Notes: a model not told the origin generated them from the letters alone. A DNA stretch of 64,000 nt from Karalla daura (GCA_029224185.1 CM055205.1:3209144-3273143); one strand, 5' to 3'. Counted from the first letter of the stretch, positions 12,224 to 23,665 are shown. Numbers and translations: made by a program.

Positions 12224-14643
12224 CTACAGCTCCATCGCTGAGCATCAGCACTGATACCTGGGGGACGGAAGTGCCTAACGGTGTGAAAAGACAATAGCGT
12301 CCCTAGTCCCAGGTCAGGTAAGTTGCAGGAAGTACTGTACTGTCATTCTCCACCCTCCACTCAGAAAGCTCATAAAGGGGGTCAAACTTATAAATAAGGA
12401 AATAAATAATGTTGCCTTCATCTTTGTTGATTGCAAGTGTTATTGTGTTATTGTAAATGAGTAATGGATAAATGGATGAACCCTGATTTTCAACAATACA
12501 ATATTCAGTGTTGGGTATCAGTGATTTCTCAGTGTTCTAGTGATCTAATGGAACAGCAAGTGGATGTATTATGTATTATGGATTAATTAATTACCTCTAA
12601 TCTCTCAAGTTCATTTTCAATAGATGGTTCATGTAAAATGAAGCAGTCTTTGCCAGGGTGAACACAATGAATTTGTGCTTCATTTGGATTTGTTAGTTGT
12701 GGGGCTTCAATGTATTTTCTATTTAGATACTATATATATAATAGCACTCATATTAATGAGTATATTCTCATATAGTCAGAAGTTTGCTTTTAGGGATAAG
12801 TGAAGTCAAGCACACCAAAATATTTGCTAATAATTACAGAAAAACTCTGCAGCATTCAGATGCTGATAAGTTAGATTGTATGAAAAAAATTGTAACAAAA
12901 AATGTACGTAAAACGTATGAACTGACTAATGATTAAGCTTGTAGCAATGTTCAGAAATATAAAAAAAGACATCTTAATAAAATCTTCACTGGAACCCCAC
13001 AACAACCAGTGGTTTGTTGATAGGTTTGTGGATCTGTTTTGTTGTGTGTTCATGTGTCGGCTCTCTCTTGAAATCGTCGTGTTTTCCCCGTACTTCTATT
13101 CCCCGTGTGACGGAGCGTCCGTAGCTCATTTAGCAGCGTAAAGCCCATTGGCTCTCTATGAATGGAAGTGAACATCCGTCCAACTTATCTCTGAGTGCAG
13201 ACTTGGGCTCCCTGCCTTATAATTGCAGGTTCATACACGCAAGTCTAGGACACACATTAAATAGCTTCTTTGTGGATGGCTTAAGAATTCCATTCATTTC
13301 CCTCCCTCTTTTTCCATTTCTGAGAGCAGATCCAATGAGGGAAACACAGTGTGAAAACCGGACTTTGCTTCTCATTTTGCCGCCACCACCGGCCCCTCTT
13401 TCCGGGCCCACTTAATACTCTTATGAAAAAAAAAAAGAAGAAGATGAAAAAACCAGGGTGGCAACAGCCGGATATGTAGCTCATGCGATCATTTATCTGC
13501 ATATCGAGCTCTGACCACATTTCAAAGTGACTGCATCCTCCGCAGGCATCAACCTGACTGTGGTAAAGCCTCCTATAGACGGGGACCAAATTTAGCACCG
13601 AGAGTTCATCCTGGCCTGCGTTTGACTCCCGAGATCTGGAGCTCCACCCCAATCTCCCAGCCCCCCACTTCCCATCCTGTGATGAAATCTAACCACGGTT
13701 AGTTTTTTTTTTTTTTTTCCGGAGCCCCTCCCCCACCTCCCTTGCCACCCACCTCCACCAAAAAAAGAAAAAAGAAAAAAAAAAAAGAGGCAACCTTTGA
13801 AGCGAGCCGCATCTCTGCCGACCCTGTCGAACAATGAGATGCTCTCCGGCTGCTTTGTGCCGCGGGCCTCTCAATGCAAACACGGCTCTGAGAACTGCTT
13901 TTTCATTGTCTCATCTTCAAGGGGCAATAAATAAGAGGCTGGACAGCTAGACAAGCTGCTACAGGGCAAGAATAAGAATGCCGTTGTTGGAAAGGCCGGC
14001 TTTCAATCAAAGTCCATTCAAAGAATAGTTGGGGTTTTGTATGGATGCATGTTGTGCCTATTAATGAACACACAAAAGGAGCAATTTCCTTGATTTATGA
14101 GCGGCTACCATGGAGAATGCGCCGCGACCACAGGCAGCGGAGGCCACACGTTAAGAGGCACCTTTGGATATTTGGGAGCGACAAAAACACCAAGGCTGCA
14201 GATGCCTGCACGGGCTTGCCTGAAACCTGAAACGAGCCTGGATTCGGTCCCAGCAACCATCTCTGCCCTCTTATCGAGCCGATGCCCGTGATTCAGAGAG
14301 GCGGACGCGGTGCGGAGGAGCCCTCGGCCAGACCACAGGTGCACGGCGAAAAAGAAATTTATTCCTGTGGGATAAAGCATTTCCCCAATTAGCTCCCCTC
14401 CATTTTAGACGCCGCCCGCCCCCCCCCCTCTCGCAGACAGCCAGCGCTCTCGTACCGACGCCGCTTGGCTTTCGCCGCGGAGCGGACGAGGGTCTGAGTC
14501 TCCTGACGGCCCCCGAGACGGAAGCAGATTGACGGAGGGCTCGGAGTAGAGAGTCGGGCAGGCTCAGCCTCTCATTAAACAGCTCCAGATGTGTGCCAGA
14601 TGTCTGGGGGTCTCAACCATGAAAAAAAAAAGCCCCCGACGTT

Positions 14644-14667
14644 AAAAAAAAAAAAAAAAAAAAAAAA
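14644..14667. repeat. Poly-A run of 24
   Basis: Uninterrupted A. No retrotransposon sequence was recognised upstream of it, so it is not assigned to one. Confidence 0.85.
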
Positions 14668-15429
14668 GGAGCCCCTGGCCGGCGTGCGTAACCCGCGTTG
14701 CTCACAGCGGCCCGGGCGCTCTTCCAAGCCCGAGACAAACCGTAGATCACGTCGTTAAACACTGTCTCGGTCTACGCCTGGAATGTGCGGCGGTATGTAT
14801 GCATAGGATTCTCTGAGTGCTGCACGGGGAGGGTGGGGGGCGGGCGGAGAGGAGAGGAGACTCCTGGCAATGTGAACTATGGATGAACTGTGGGAGGGAG
14901 TGCACTGAGAGGTTGGAAACAGTGGGGGTAAAAAAAACTCCAGCCCCCCCGCCCCCCCACCCGCCACCGCCCCCGCCTCCCCACCTCTTCCAATCCGTCA
15001 TACAGCCCCCGACAATAGTCTCGTTTTCAGACATTCTCCCCGTGCTCCGTCGATGACCAGTAATCTGTTCTTTTTGCTTTTGTTCCGCCGGCCTCGTTCT
15101 CTCCGCACTTAGCGGACGGCGCCTCCCGAAGACTTGGAAGACGTTCAGGTGGAGACGCTGGCTTCGCCCGCCCGCCCGCTCCTCCTGACGGGGCGGCCGG
15201 CCGGTTAGATCCGTTCATTTGCCCAGCCCACTTGAGTGCACATTGATTTTCAATCCAGAGGGTTAGCACATGGCGTAACGAGAGGGGTGTGCATTATTCA
15301 TAGTTTGCCGGGGCGAGGAACCGTGTGTGACCCAAATACTGTTTGCGATGGATTCCGAAACAACAACAAACGCGTGACGGACGGCACGGCAAAGCGGGGC
15401 CCTGCCATGGACGAGGCGGGCAGACGAGG

Positions 15430-15430
<1 letters not shown>

Positions 15431-15466
<36 letters not shown>
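15431..15466. repeat. Poly-G run of 36
   Basis: Thirty-six consecutive G in the given sequence, an exceptionally long G homopolymer. The exact length should be treated as approximate because such runs are difficult to sequence. Confidence 0.85.
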
Positions 15467-15467
<1 letters not shown>

Positions 15468-17767
15468 AGAGGAGACGGACGGTGTATGGGTGCGTGGGGG
15501 TGCGTCCGTCGAGCCGGAGAGCGAACCGACAGCTCAGGCTCTGTCAGGAGCCTGCGGAGGCGCGTACGGAGCGCTACAGCGAATACCTGCTCCACTGGGG
15601 AAACCCAGTGCGCTTCCCCATTCAGAAAAAGATCCGTCTCAGAGCGCCGATCTCGGACCTCTTTGCGTTAAATTGCGAGAGTCCAGCTCATTCTGGACAT
15701 CCTGGACGTCATTTTCCTGCAGTGGCGTGTAAACAAAAGGACCATTCGCTCGCTCGCTCGCTCGCGTAGGTCATTTCCTTCTGGATTACCTCGCGTAACC
15801 GAGTCGGGAGAGATTCGCTCAGCTGGTTCTCTGATGCGCGAGGGGGGGGCAGACCTTTATGTGGGCAGTGTCTCCGGGATTTGGCACCTTACCAAAAGGT
15901 GATCTCAAACGGAGCAGCACTGAAACAGCACTACAGTGAGGGGGGGGGGGGGGCGGCGATATGGGCTGTGACAGCAGCTCAAAAGAGAAATGTGGCAAAA
16001 GTGAAAACTTTATGACCTCTAGACAGGCTCCCGACAACCCTCCGCATCATTTGTTTCTTTTGTTTTAAAAGATTGCTTCACCCCAATTATTGGGGTCCAC
16101 AGATGGATGTGTGTCTTTGGCCTCCTGCAGCCTCACACACAACTCGCAGCGTCTTTCTTTGTTGCAGCTGCTGAAACAACTCCTCACTTTTGTTCTACCC
16201 CCGGTTCATTAAGTAAAGTGAGAAAATTCTGTGGATTACGAGAAAAGAACTGGATTCACTGTTTTACGGTGGATTCCGGTGGAGGTCAGGGATCTTCATC
16301 TTCTTTGGGTGTAATTTGGCTGAGCCGGAATTTGGGATCTGATGTTAATTGCCCTTTTCCTTTCTTACATTCAGATTAGTGAATTTTCCCTTTTATAAAG
16401 GGTGTCGTCTCCTTTGCCGTCTTGCTGCAGACTTACTTCCACAACATTTCCCTTGTAAGGGGAACCTGTTTAGAGCAGCTGATAGGACTGATAGGATGCT
16501 GCCATGCAGATATCTGGGAGGAGACGGAAACATTTCCCGGGTGATGGGGGAGGGGGAGGAGGGGGGCAGGAGTGTATCTGTAAGCATCTCCGGATGAGAC
16601 GGGGAGCGTGTCGACATTTCCCGTCAGATGAAGGCTTTGATAATGTGCTGGGGTGGTGAGCAGGTGGGACCCTGACAGGTTGGAGGAACAGGTATCCCCT
16701 CCCACATCCCCCTGAAGGCCAGACGGCCGTAGAGCGAGGGGAGGAGGGGAGACAGATGGAGAGAGGCTGCGAGTGTCTGAACGACAGGATCCATAACGCC
16801 GCTCTCTGACATGCCGCTCTGATGTCTTTTGTAGTGGTAGGATATGCTGAGGATGCTTTCGCTGGAGATGGGGGGGGTGGGTTCCACTTTGATTTGCTGA
16901 CCGGTGTTTTGGCTTAAACTAGTTTAAACTGGAATTCAGTCGAGAAGGCTTTACTGCCTAGCCAGGATAATATCAGATCCTTGGAGCAAGGGACATGATT
17001 TTAGAGACGAGGATGGTGGTTGGAGGATCGATGTTTTTTTTGTTTGTTTTGTAAAGCTAACCGAGTTGTTTCTGTGCCTACAGCAACAGAAACCGCGGGC
17101 CTTTCACAAAACGCACATGCAATAGAAACATGGTGAGCAGCGAAGGTTACCGCTTGGTAATTTGGAAAATGTATTTAAAAGCCTTTTCACATGTTCTTCA
17201 TGCGCTTATTATCCGGACAATGCTTGAGGGCTTTTAGCACCGGGACTAGAAGGAAGAATGGAAAGCAGGAATGGGTTCTAAAAATGGGCATGCTGACATT
17301 TCCATCGGTACAAAGACCGTGTTGGCTGGATCAGTGTAAAACAAAGTCACCGGCTCTGTGAATCTCACTCAAGCAACGGCTTGCGTTTTTGTTCCTTCGT
17401 CGGAACATTTTCAGACTCTGTAAATTTCGTAGCCGTCGTACATTCCATCACAGTACGGACACACAGGCACAGGCTGCGCCAAGGAGACTGCGGACGCAGT
17501 CTGCAGCGCACTACATCACGGTGATGGAATCAATGGAGGCAAATGACTGCCGAGGACAAAAAAACATCTTAAATACAGAGGCTCGGCTCGGCCCTGACGT
17601 TACGCTAGGACACAGGATTTGCAATAAACTGACAGGAATGAGTAAAACCATCGCTACGGTTCATAAAGGCAAATTTATGGTCAACATAAGCGTGTTATGA
17701 GCATCTTGTCTGTGGGATGAAAGTAATATACACCATTTACATGATTTGTGATACATTTGTAATACCT

Positions 17768-18170
<403 letters not shown>

Positions 18171-21136
18171 AGAAGTTTGTCCTGATTATCACTCCTGCGT
18201 TTGGGAAGGAAACATCTCCAACATCAAACGTGCAATCGGAGTCCAGCACAAAGAACAAAGAACCTCTTCAAACAGTCGTTTGCGTTGAAATCTTATGGAA
18301 ATGGCTGTGGCGTGGGCATAAAAAAAACTGCGTTAATGTATTAATGTGTGCGCTTGATTACAATATTCCCTTTGTCTTTACGGTACGTCCTCATGCTTAT
18401 CTCTCTCATCCATACGCGCGGTGGCTCCCTCTCCAGCCCCGCGTGGATGTTGACTGGGCCAGCGGCGCTCCCGGGAGGCGCGGCGTGTTTGTCACGGAGC
18501 TCCCTTTCCCTTTGTGCGTCTCCCAGCGGAGGCAGGAGGCGGCGGGCACGGGGAACCGGACCGCTGACCCAGCAGCCAGCTCGCGTTTGAGGCTGTCCCC
18601 CTGAGAACGGGACGGGAGGTGGGGGGCGGCATACCGTGGTTACAAGCCACGCTATGCCGCCGAGCTCATTACCTCATTGTTTGTTTCATCTCGGCATCCA
18701 AAGTTCGGGCGCGTTGAGTCGCGGCGCGGTACCAGACGGCGTCGCGCTCCCTCCCCCCTTTCGTCTGATGCGGCCCTCGTCTTTGTCACTTCCACGGGAT
18801 GATCAAGGCCAGGGCTGCTTCGCTTCCCTTTGTATCTACTTCTTGTTATTGTTTTTTTTTCCTTCACACATACATGCCACTTCATATTTCATGTTGACGC
18901 CGTGCGCAGTCACAGGGGCACAATCTCATTATTGTACTGACATCTTCCTCAACTTACTCTCCAGTGCGGGGGGAGAATCTGTGGTATTTTTAAGTGCGAG
19001 AAACACAAGCTACGGCTACGCTAGGAGACTCATGTTTTCCCCACTGATCGTAGTTGTAGTTCTTCACAACTACTTGCAACTTGCGCTTCAGTGCAGGGGC
19101 CCAAACAGGGTGATAAGATGTATCAAAGTTTTCACAACAGGATTATGGGACAGGTCATTGGATAGCTAAAAGAAATGAGGGTTGGATTTTGTTTTCTTGT
19201 GAAATACTACTGCACACAGGTTTACCTCATCGGCTACAGTATTCCGATATGACCACCAAGTGCTTCAAGTTCACAGAAGTGTGCTCAGATGGGGCATCCA
19301 AGGCTAATGTCCTCACAGTGGAATCAAATACATGTGATATGGCAGCCTTTGTAATGGAGTCTATGGAAGGAGACTGTTAAGACATAATGGCACAATGTTA
19401 CGTTTCCAGATCCCAGATTCTTTAACAGAATCGGAACAATGAGACGAATTAATTTCAATGGTTCATTTAGGTGACAACCAAGAATGAAGGCGCCTGTCTC
19501 CAACCTTGAAAGTGTTTGAAATAAAACATGGTTTTCTCAGCAGGTGGTGACATAATCGCCTCCTATTTGACACTGTTAACTGATGGATAAACATTTTTGA
19601 GGATTATACTGTAGCGCGGTACAACATTCACACTACCCAAACACTATGAAGCGCGAGGAAATGAAGTTGATGTATAGATTTACTCGGCCCACGTCTCGAC
19701 TTGTGGCTTATTTCTTTGAGTTCACGCTATTAGAGGGGAGAATAAACAGCGCTCAACAATAATAACAGTGGAATTGCACAGGTCTGGGGCTCCGCGCCAC
19801 ACAAAGCCGCACACCTGAGCCCCTCACCGGAGCACTCCCCTGTGGATGAACCCGGCTGCTGGTTTTCATGTGGCAGCGGGTTGTTAGGAGAAATGGAGGG
19901 AATAAGAGGAGGCGGATATGTGAGGGCGAGTGTTGCAGACGGCGGGGCTCAGCCTATGGCAGAATCAGAGAGTACTGCAGCAGCAGCAGAAGAAGAAAAA
20001 GAAGAAGAAGAAGGGGGAAACGATCCAGGACTGAACTGGCCGGCCGGGCTTGGAACTGAGACGTAGCTGCCTCCATAGCCCGAGAGAGACGTTCAGTCAG
20101 GTGAGTGCATCCGCTGGATTGACAGAGCGCGGTGCGTGTGTGCGCGTGTGTGTGTGTTAATGGTTACAGCGGCGACAGAGTTCATGTTATTTATACATCT
20201 CCGTTGTCTGCCTGGCTGACGCCGTCTGCCTGGCTGAGGCCGTTGAAGTGAGTTATTTCTGCCGGTTGCACCTGTCAGCGTGCTCGCTCGTCACCCCCCC
20301 CCACCCCCACCCACACACACACACCCCCCCACACACACACACACCCCCCTCGACACCGGAAAGTTCAGCGCAGGAGGCGTCGCACCGGCCCGTGACTTTT
20401 GATACTGCGCCGTATTTGCACGCCATCACTCATGACACGTCGTGCTGTATCTTTATTTTTATCTTCGCTCCGGATTCCCAGATTTTTATCACCCTCGTTG
20501 CTTACTATCATGTTTGCCTATTGGCTGGTCCTCCTCGTGCAAGTGCAGCCTGGAAAAAACAACGAGCCCTGTTTGAATCTTTGCGCAGCGCTAAACCGAT
20601 ATTTCCTCTCTCTCCGAGGACAGGAAAGACCGTGCATCCAGGGCACAGTGAGGAGAATTCACCGCAGCAATCACGTGACATCATCCTACACATTATGTCC
20701 TCGACTCTGCCGATTAGGGGGGGGACAGCTCAGGCCTTGGCAGCATTTCTATCTATTTACTGGCAGGCATTTGGTTCAATCCCTGCAGCCTTGGAAGAGA
20801 TGCTGAGCTGCTGTGTGAGCGGTCTAAATCCCCTGGATGAGCAGGCAGACCCTGGGTGGTTGACTCTGCCACCAGCCAGACTGTGAATGTTAACTGTGCT
20901 GGGCACACACCTCGAGTGTTCTGTGAAACCCAGAGAACACAGAAGCAATGCGTTTGCCGTGTACCAGCAGCACTGTTTTCAGGTTTTCCCTCCCAGGATC
21001 CACAGATGCTGAGCTGGATCCAGGACTCCGTCCCTCAGCCCGGCTCTTCCCGCTGCGGCTCCTCAAGCTTTCTACTCTGGACTGAGTCAGCTTCTGATTT
21101 ACCTCTATTCTAAACTGTGTAGCCATCAGTACTGTT
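18171..21136. other. Non-coding stretch, presumed rarb intron
   Basis: Contains a hairpin at 18625-18661, a GAA-rich run at about 19986-20020, a plus-strand CAG|GTGAGT at about 20100 (not linked to any exon I can support) and a C/CA-rich tract at 20293-20350. A GGTTCAATCCC at 20765-20775 is B-box-like, but no tRNA fold was seen. Confidence 0.4.
18625..18661. repeat. Stem-loop: 15-position stem with one mismatch, 7-base loop
   Basis: GGCGGCATA pairs with TATGCCGCC, then a C-C mismatch, then CGTGG pairs with CCACG around the loop TTACAAG. No known RNA gene was recognised. Confidence 0.7.
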
Positions 21137-21371
21137 TTGCTTGTGCCCGCCTGTCTGTCCTGGGTGAGGGTCCCCTCCTCTGTCTCTCACCCTGAGGTTT
21201 CTCCCCTTTTTTCCCTGTCAGGGTTTTTCTTGGGAGTTGTTCCTCAGCCTTTGCGAGGGTCTAAGGACAGGGGTTTCTCACTATGTACACATTGTTGCTC
21301 TCTTTGTAAAGTGCCCTGAGATAACGGCTGTTATGAAATGGCACTTAAAACAAATAAAGTTGAGTTGTGTT
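21137..21371 (+). mobile_element. 3'-terminal fragment of a teleost LINE (plus orientation)
   Basis: The order of phrases is that of a very common teleost non-LTR tail: CCTGTCTGTCCTGGGTGAGG, CCCTCCTCTG, CCCTGAGGTTTC, TTTTTCTTGGGAGTTG, GAGGGTCTAAGGACAG, TTTGTAAAGTGCCCTGAGAT and a final AAATAAAGTTGAGTTG. It ends about 60 bases inside the intron from the rarb donor, on the opposite strand. Positions 20770-21136 may belong to the same insertion but were not recognised. No coding part is present. Confidence 0.7.
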
Positions 21372-21430
21372 TAGGCCGCCAGATATCAATCCAGGAATGC
21401 GGGTTTGGGTAAGTCAAAGCTGAAGGTTGT

Positions 21431-21441
21431 GGAACTCACCG
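21431..21441 (-). other. rarb: Splice donor of the rarb isoform-1 exon
   Basis: On the minus strand the coding sequence runs ...CCTGTCG|GTGAGTTCC, with the intron GT at 21439-21438. GTGAGT matches the donor consensus. The cut leaves a single G after codon 64 (phase 1), so joining to an exon starting CC-ATT-GAG would give STPSPV-A-IETQ, collinear with mammalian STPSPA-T-IETQ. Confidence 0.75.
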
Positions 21442-21699
21442 ACAGGGGAGGGGGTGCTGCCGCTGCTGGACGGCTGCTGGATCTGCAGCCTCTGAGGCGA
21501 CGGAGGCGGCGGCAGCTGCGGCAGGGAGCTGATGATGGAGGGGAAGAGGAAGGGGTAGACCCCGGGCGTGTAGCGCCTCATCTGGACCAGCGGGGGGCTG
21601 CTGCGCGGCTGGGCTCGGCTGGCGGTCTTCATGGCAGCGGCGGGCCGGGGGTGCACGGAGCGCTGAGAGGGCGGAGTCAGGGGGCAGCCGGGGGGCCAT
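21436..21699 (-). promoter_or_regulatory. Upstream AUG 2, overlapping and out of frame with the RAR start
   Basis: A second upstream AUG (21699-21697, followed by G at +4) opens a frame that runs through the exon in a different register from the RAR frame, 67 bases ahead of it. In genomic DNA the frame is open to 21436; in spliced RNA it would continue into the next exon. Ribosomes that start here would bypass the receptor start, so it could repress or be leaky-scanned. I do not propose its peptide as a real product, because the other frame carries the RAR homology. Confidence 0.35.
21440..21632 (-). CDS. rarb: Retinoic acid receptor beta, isoform-1-type N-terminal (A domain) coding exon; partial gene
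   Basis: This exon encodes the first 64 residues of a nuclear receptor that binds retinoic acid and, with RXR, activates genes through direct-repeat elements; only the A (AF-1) transactivation region is here. From memory of mammalian RARb1, the start (M-x-T-x-S-x-A-x-P, residues 1-9), M-x-x-Y (18-21), the hydrophobic core YPxLFPxxI (26-34), a proline-rich linker and the terminal STPSP (59-63) align in order with about one single-residue gap before the linker. RARa1 shares the STPSP end but has a YxFFFPP core, so beta fits best. The exon leaves in phase 1 at a CG|GTGAGT donor, as expected for joining the common RAR exon beginning near IETQS. The start codon at 21632-21630 has a purine at -3. 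No DNA-binding or ligand-binding exons were recognised in the window, so they should lie beyond position 1. The alternative is another RAR paralogue. Exon and family are fairly sure; the exact paralogue is less so. Confidence 0.8.
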
Positions 21700-21836
21700 G
21701 GGGCGGCGGACCGGCCTGCGGCTAGCGCGTGCCGAGCGGCCGCGGGACCACCGTGCCGCTCCGGAGACGCATGGCGGCGAGGCGGGGCGAGGCGGGGCGG
21801 GGCCCGGGCTGACCTCAGAGGTGTCTAACCGTCACC
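21633..21836 (-). other. rarb: 5' leader part of the rarb isoform-1 exon (non-coding)
   Basis: This is the exon sequence between the predicted splice acceptor and the RAR start codon, about 204 bases and very GC-rich. GC-box-like runs (CCCCGCCCCGCC type) lie at about 21780-21800. It contains two AUGs upstream of the RAR start, annotated separately. A nuclear-receptor half-site pair (TGACCT-CAG-AGGTGT on the plus strand, about 21812-21826) lies just inside the acceptor. If the acceptor is real, at least one more leader exon lies upstream, at higher coordinates; I could not identify it. Alternatively, transcription begins inside this GC-rich block and the acceptor is fortuitous. Confidence 0.6.
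21722..21772 (-). promoter_or_regulatory. Upstream ORF 1 in the rarb leader (16 codons plus stop)
   Basis: An AUG at 21772-21770 opens a short frame (MRLRSGTVVPRPLGTR, then TAG) that ends before the RAR start. Short upstream frames commonly lower translation of the main frame. Upstream frames have been described in the mammalian RARb2 leader, so translational control of this receptor is plausible. Function here is inferred. Confidence 0.5.
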
Positions 21837-21862
21837 CTGCAACACAAGAGACACACAGCGGG
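21837..21862 (-). other. rarb: Splice acceptor of the rarb isoform-1 exon
   Basis: On the minus strand a pyrimidine-rich run (CTGTGTGTCTCTTGTGTTG) is followed by CAG and then the exon bases GGTGACGG. The AG is at 21838-21837, so the exon would begin at 21836. The tract is a close match to a vertebrate 3' splice site. Confidence 0.6.
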
Positions 21863-22123
21863 GACGATCAGCGGCGGCGGCGCGCGTATTCACGGGAAGA
21901 CGCGCTCCTCGGCGCTCTCGGGAGAGGCCCGTGGGAGCGGGCCGGGCTCCTGCGAGGAGCAGCGCCGTCACTCCACATTTGTCTGCGCCGCTCCTCTGAT
22001 CGCTTCCCGTTCTCTCTTCTCCCGCTACAGGTACACTCGCGGGATGGGATTCTGTGCACGCCCTTGACAAATCAAGCTCTCACGGGCTTGTTTGAAAGCT
22101 GACTGCGTAATCACTGTCCTTAA

Positions 22124-22124
22124 G

Positions 22125-22160
<36 letters not shown>

Positions 22161-22189
22161 GAGAGAGAGAGGGATATATATATATATAG
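22124..22189. repeat. Compound (CA)n(TA)n(GA)n(TA)n microsatellite
   Basis: CA repeat followed by TATATATATA, GAGAGAGAGA, GG and a second TA run. The two TA blocks are self-complementary and could extrude. Confidence 0.85.
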
Positions 22190-23620
22190 GTATAAAAACT
22201 GCCCTTGGACACTTGACAAGTGACTTCAAACCTTTGCCATACCTTTTGTCTCCACGGGATGACAAGGAACGCGTCTCAGGCTTCATGTCGTCCATGCATT
22301 ACGGCTCTGCCATGTTTCCTCTCCCGTAGGAAGTAGGAAGGATAACTATCATTTATTCTTCATCGCTCCCTAACTGATGCACTTTACGATAACCGCAAAT
22401 TTCCCCGTCGTGGGGCCGATACCCTCCTCGCTTTGCCGCTCCTGTTAGGCTTGAGGTTTGAGGGTTTGGGAGGAAAAGTCTTAAAACCACCAGACGGCTC
22501 TGACCGAGAAGGTTCACGCAGATCATCCACAACATGTGCAACATGCCGTCCAACTTCGGCGTATTGATGTGATCAGCCAAACAGCAAACTGCTGGACCCC
22601 CTGTATGCCAGCGTTTGCTCCTCGCCCCCGGGTTTTACAGGTTTCAGCCGAGGCCCCCCCCCCCCAAAAACGGACCGTGCAGACGGAGATGAGCCGAGCG
22701 GGAGCTGGGGGCGACATCCATCCTCCCTGCTCAGCTGTGTTGGCCACAGTTATTAACGGCTTCCGTGTAATGGTTTTCATAGCGGTCTAATCTGCAGTCA
22801 GGGCCCCATTAAAGTGATCTGTAACTGCACTTCGTAATGAACGACCACTGGATCTGAGCTGCGTGCCGCCGAGGGAGGCGGTAGGGGGGAGGCCGGCGGA
22901 CGTATCCAAACACAATCGGCACATCGAGAGCCCCGCTTTCACTGTGGGAGGACGGGAGACAGAGGGATGGGACCATTAAGTCCAATAAAAAAATCCTCCA
23001 CCGTGTTTTCAAAGATGTTTTCCATTAGCTGGTAATTGGATCCCCCCCCATCCATAATCATTATTTTCGTTTGCAGCGATGCTATGTTTCTTGCATTATT
23101 AGCAAAAGCTTATCTTTAATTCACCACTACTCGTACCTGCGACGCGCTGCGAGCTCATCGTGAAGCCTTGGAGCCTGCTAGCGCTCATTGTCTGAGCCAC
23201 ACTACTGTAGTTAAAAGTCCGTCCTCCTCTCTTGATGCCATGATTTAGATATGATGGATCTGGTACACGCGTACAGTGCGTGCTGGGACAGCGTTCCAGA
23301 GGGACCCACTTCCGTTGAGTTTCTTATTTGTTTACTGGCGCGCTGTACGCTTGCAGTTCGAGTGAACTTGAGAATCTGAATATGATTCCCCGTGCTCCCA
23401 GTGTGTGTGTGTGTGTGTGGAGTGTAATCCAGGGTTAGGGGTGGGGCTGTTTCCTGGCGTCTCGGTAACCCGTGGCAGCAGGGGGGGGGGGGGCTGGGAT
23501 GCTGCGGCTTCCAGTGGGAGGAGAGCTGCCACTTGTTTAGGCTCCAGCATCTCGTCTCCCCGGGGTTCCCCGCTGTCAAACGCACATTACTGGGAGCGTT
23601 TAATCAAGAGGGACAGGGAG

Positions 23621-23621
23621 G

Positions 23622-23652
<31 letters not shown>

Positions 23653-23665
23653 GCACGCACACACA
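23621..23665. repeat. (CG)n(CA)n microsatellite
   Basis: GCGCGCGC followed by a CA run and GCACGCAC; alternating bases throughout. Confidence 0.85.

Larger units (their letters stand above)
12224..17767. other. Non-coding stretch, presumed rarb intron
   Basis: Positions 12360-13010 form an AT-rich island unlike the GC-rich surroundings. Poly-A of 24 occurs at 14644-14667, poly-G of 36 at 15431-15466, and a CGCT repeat at 15748-15766. The remainder looks unique; no exon recognised. Confidence 0.45.

Noticed and set aside
20090..20110. Plus-strand exon ending TCAGTCAG|GTGAGTGC
   Set aside because: Good donor consensus but no acceptor, promoter or protein similarity to support an exon; single donor matches are common.
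20760..20790. tRNA gene suggested by GGTTCAATCCC
   Set aside because: No A box at the right distance and no cloverleaf arms; at most a SINE B-box remnant.
22005..22031. Plus-strand acceptor TTCTCTCTTCTCCCGCTACAG|GTAC
   Set aside because: On the strand opposite to rarb and followed by no supportable exon.
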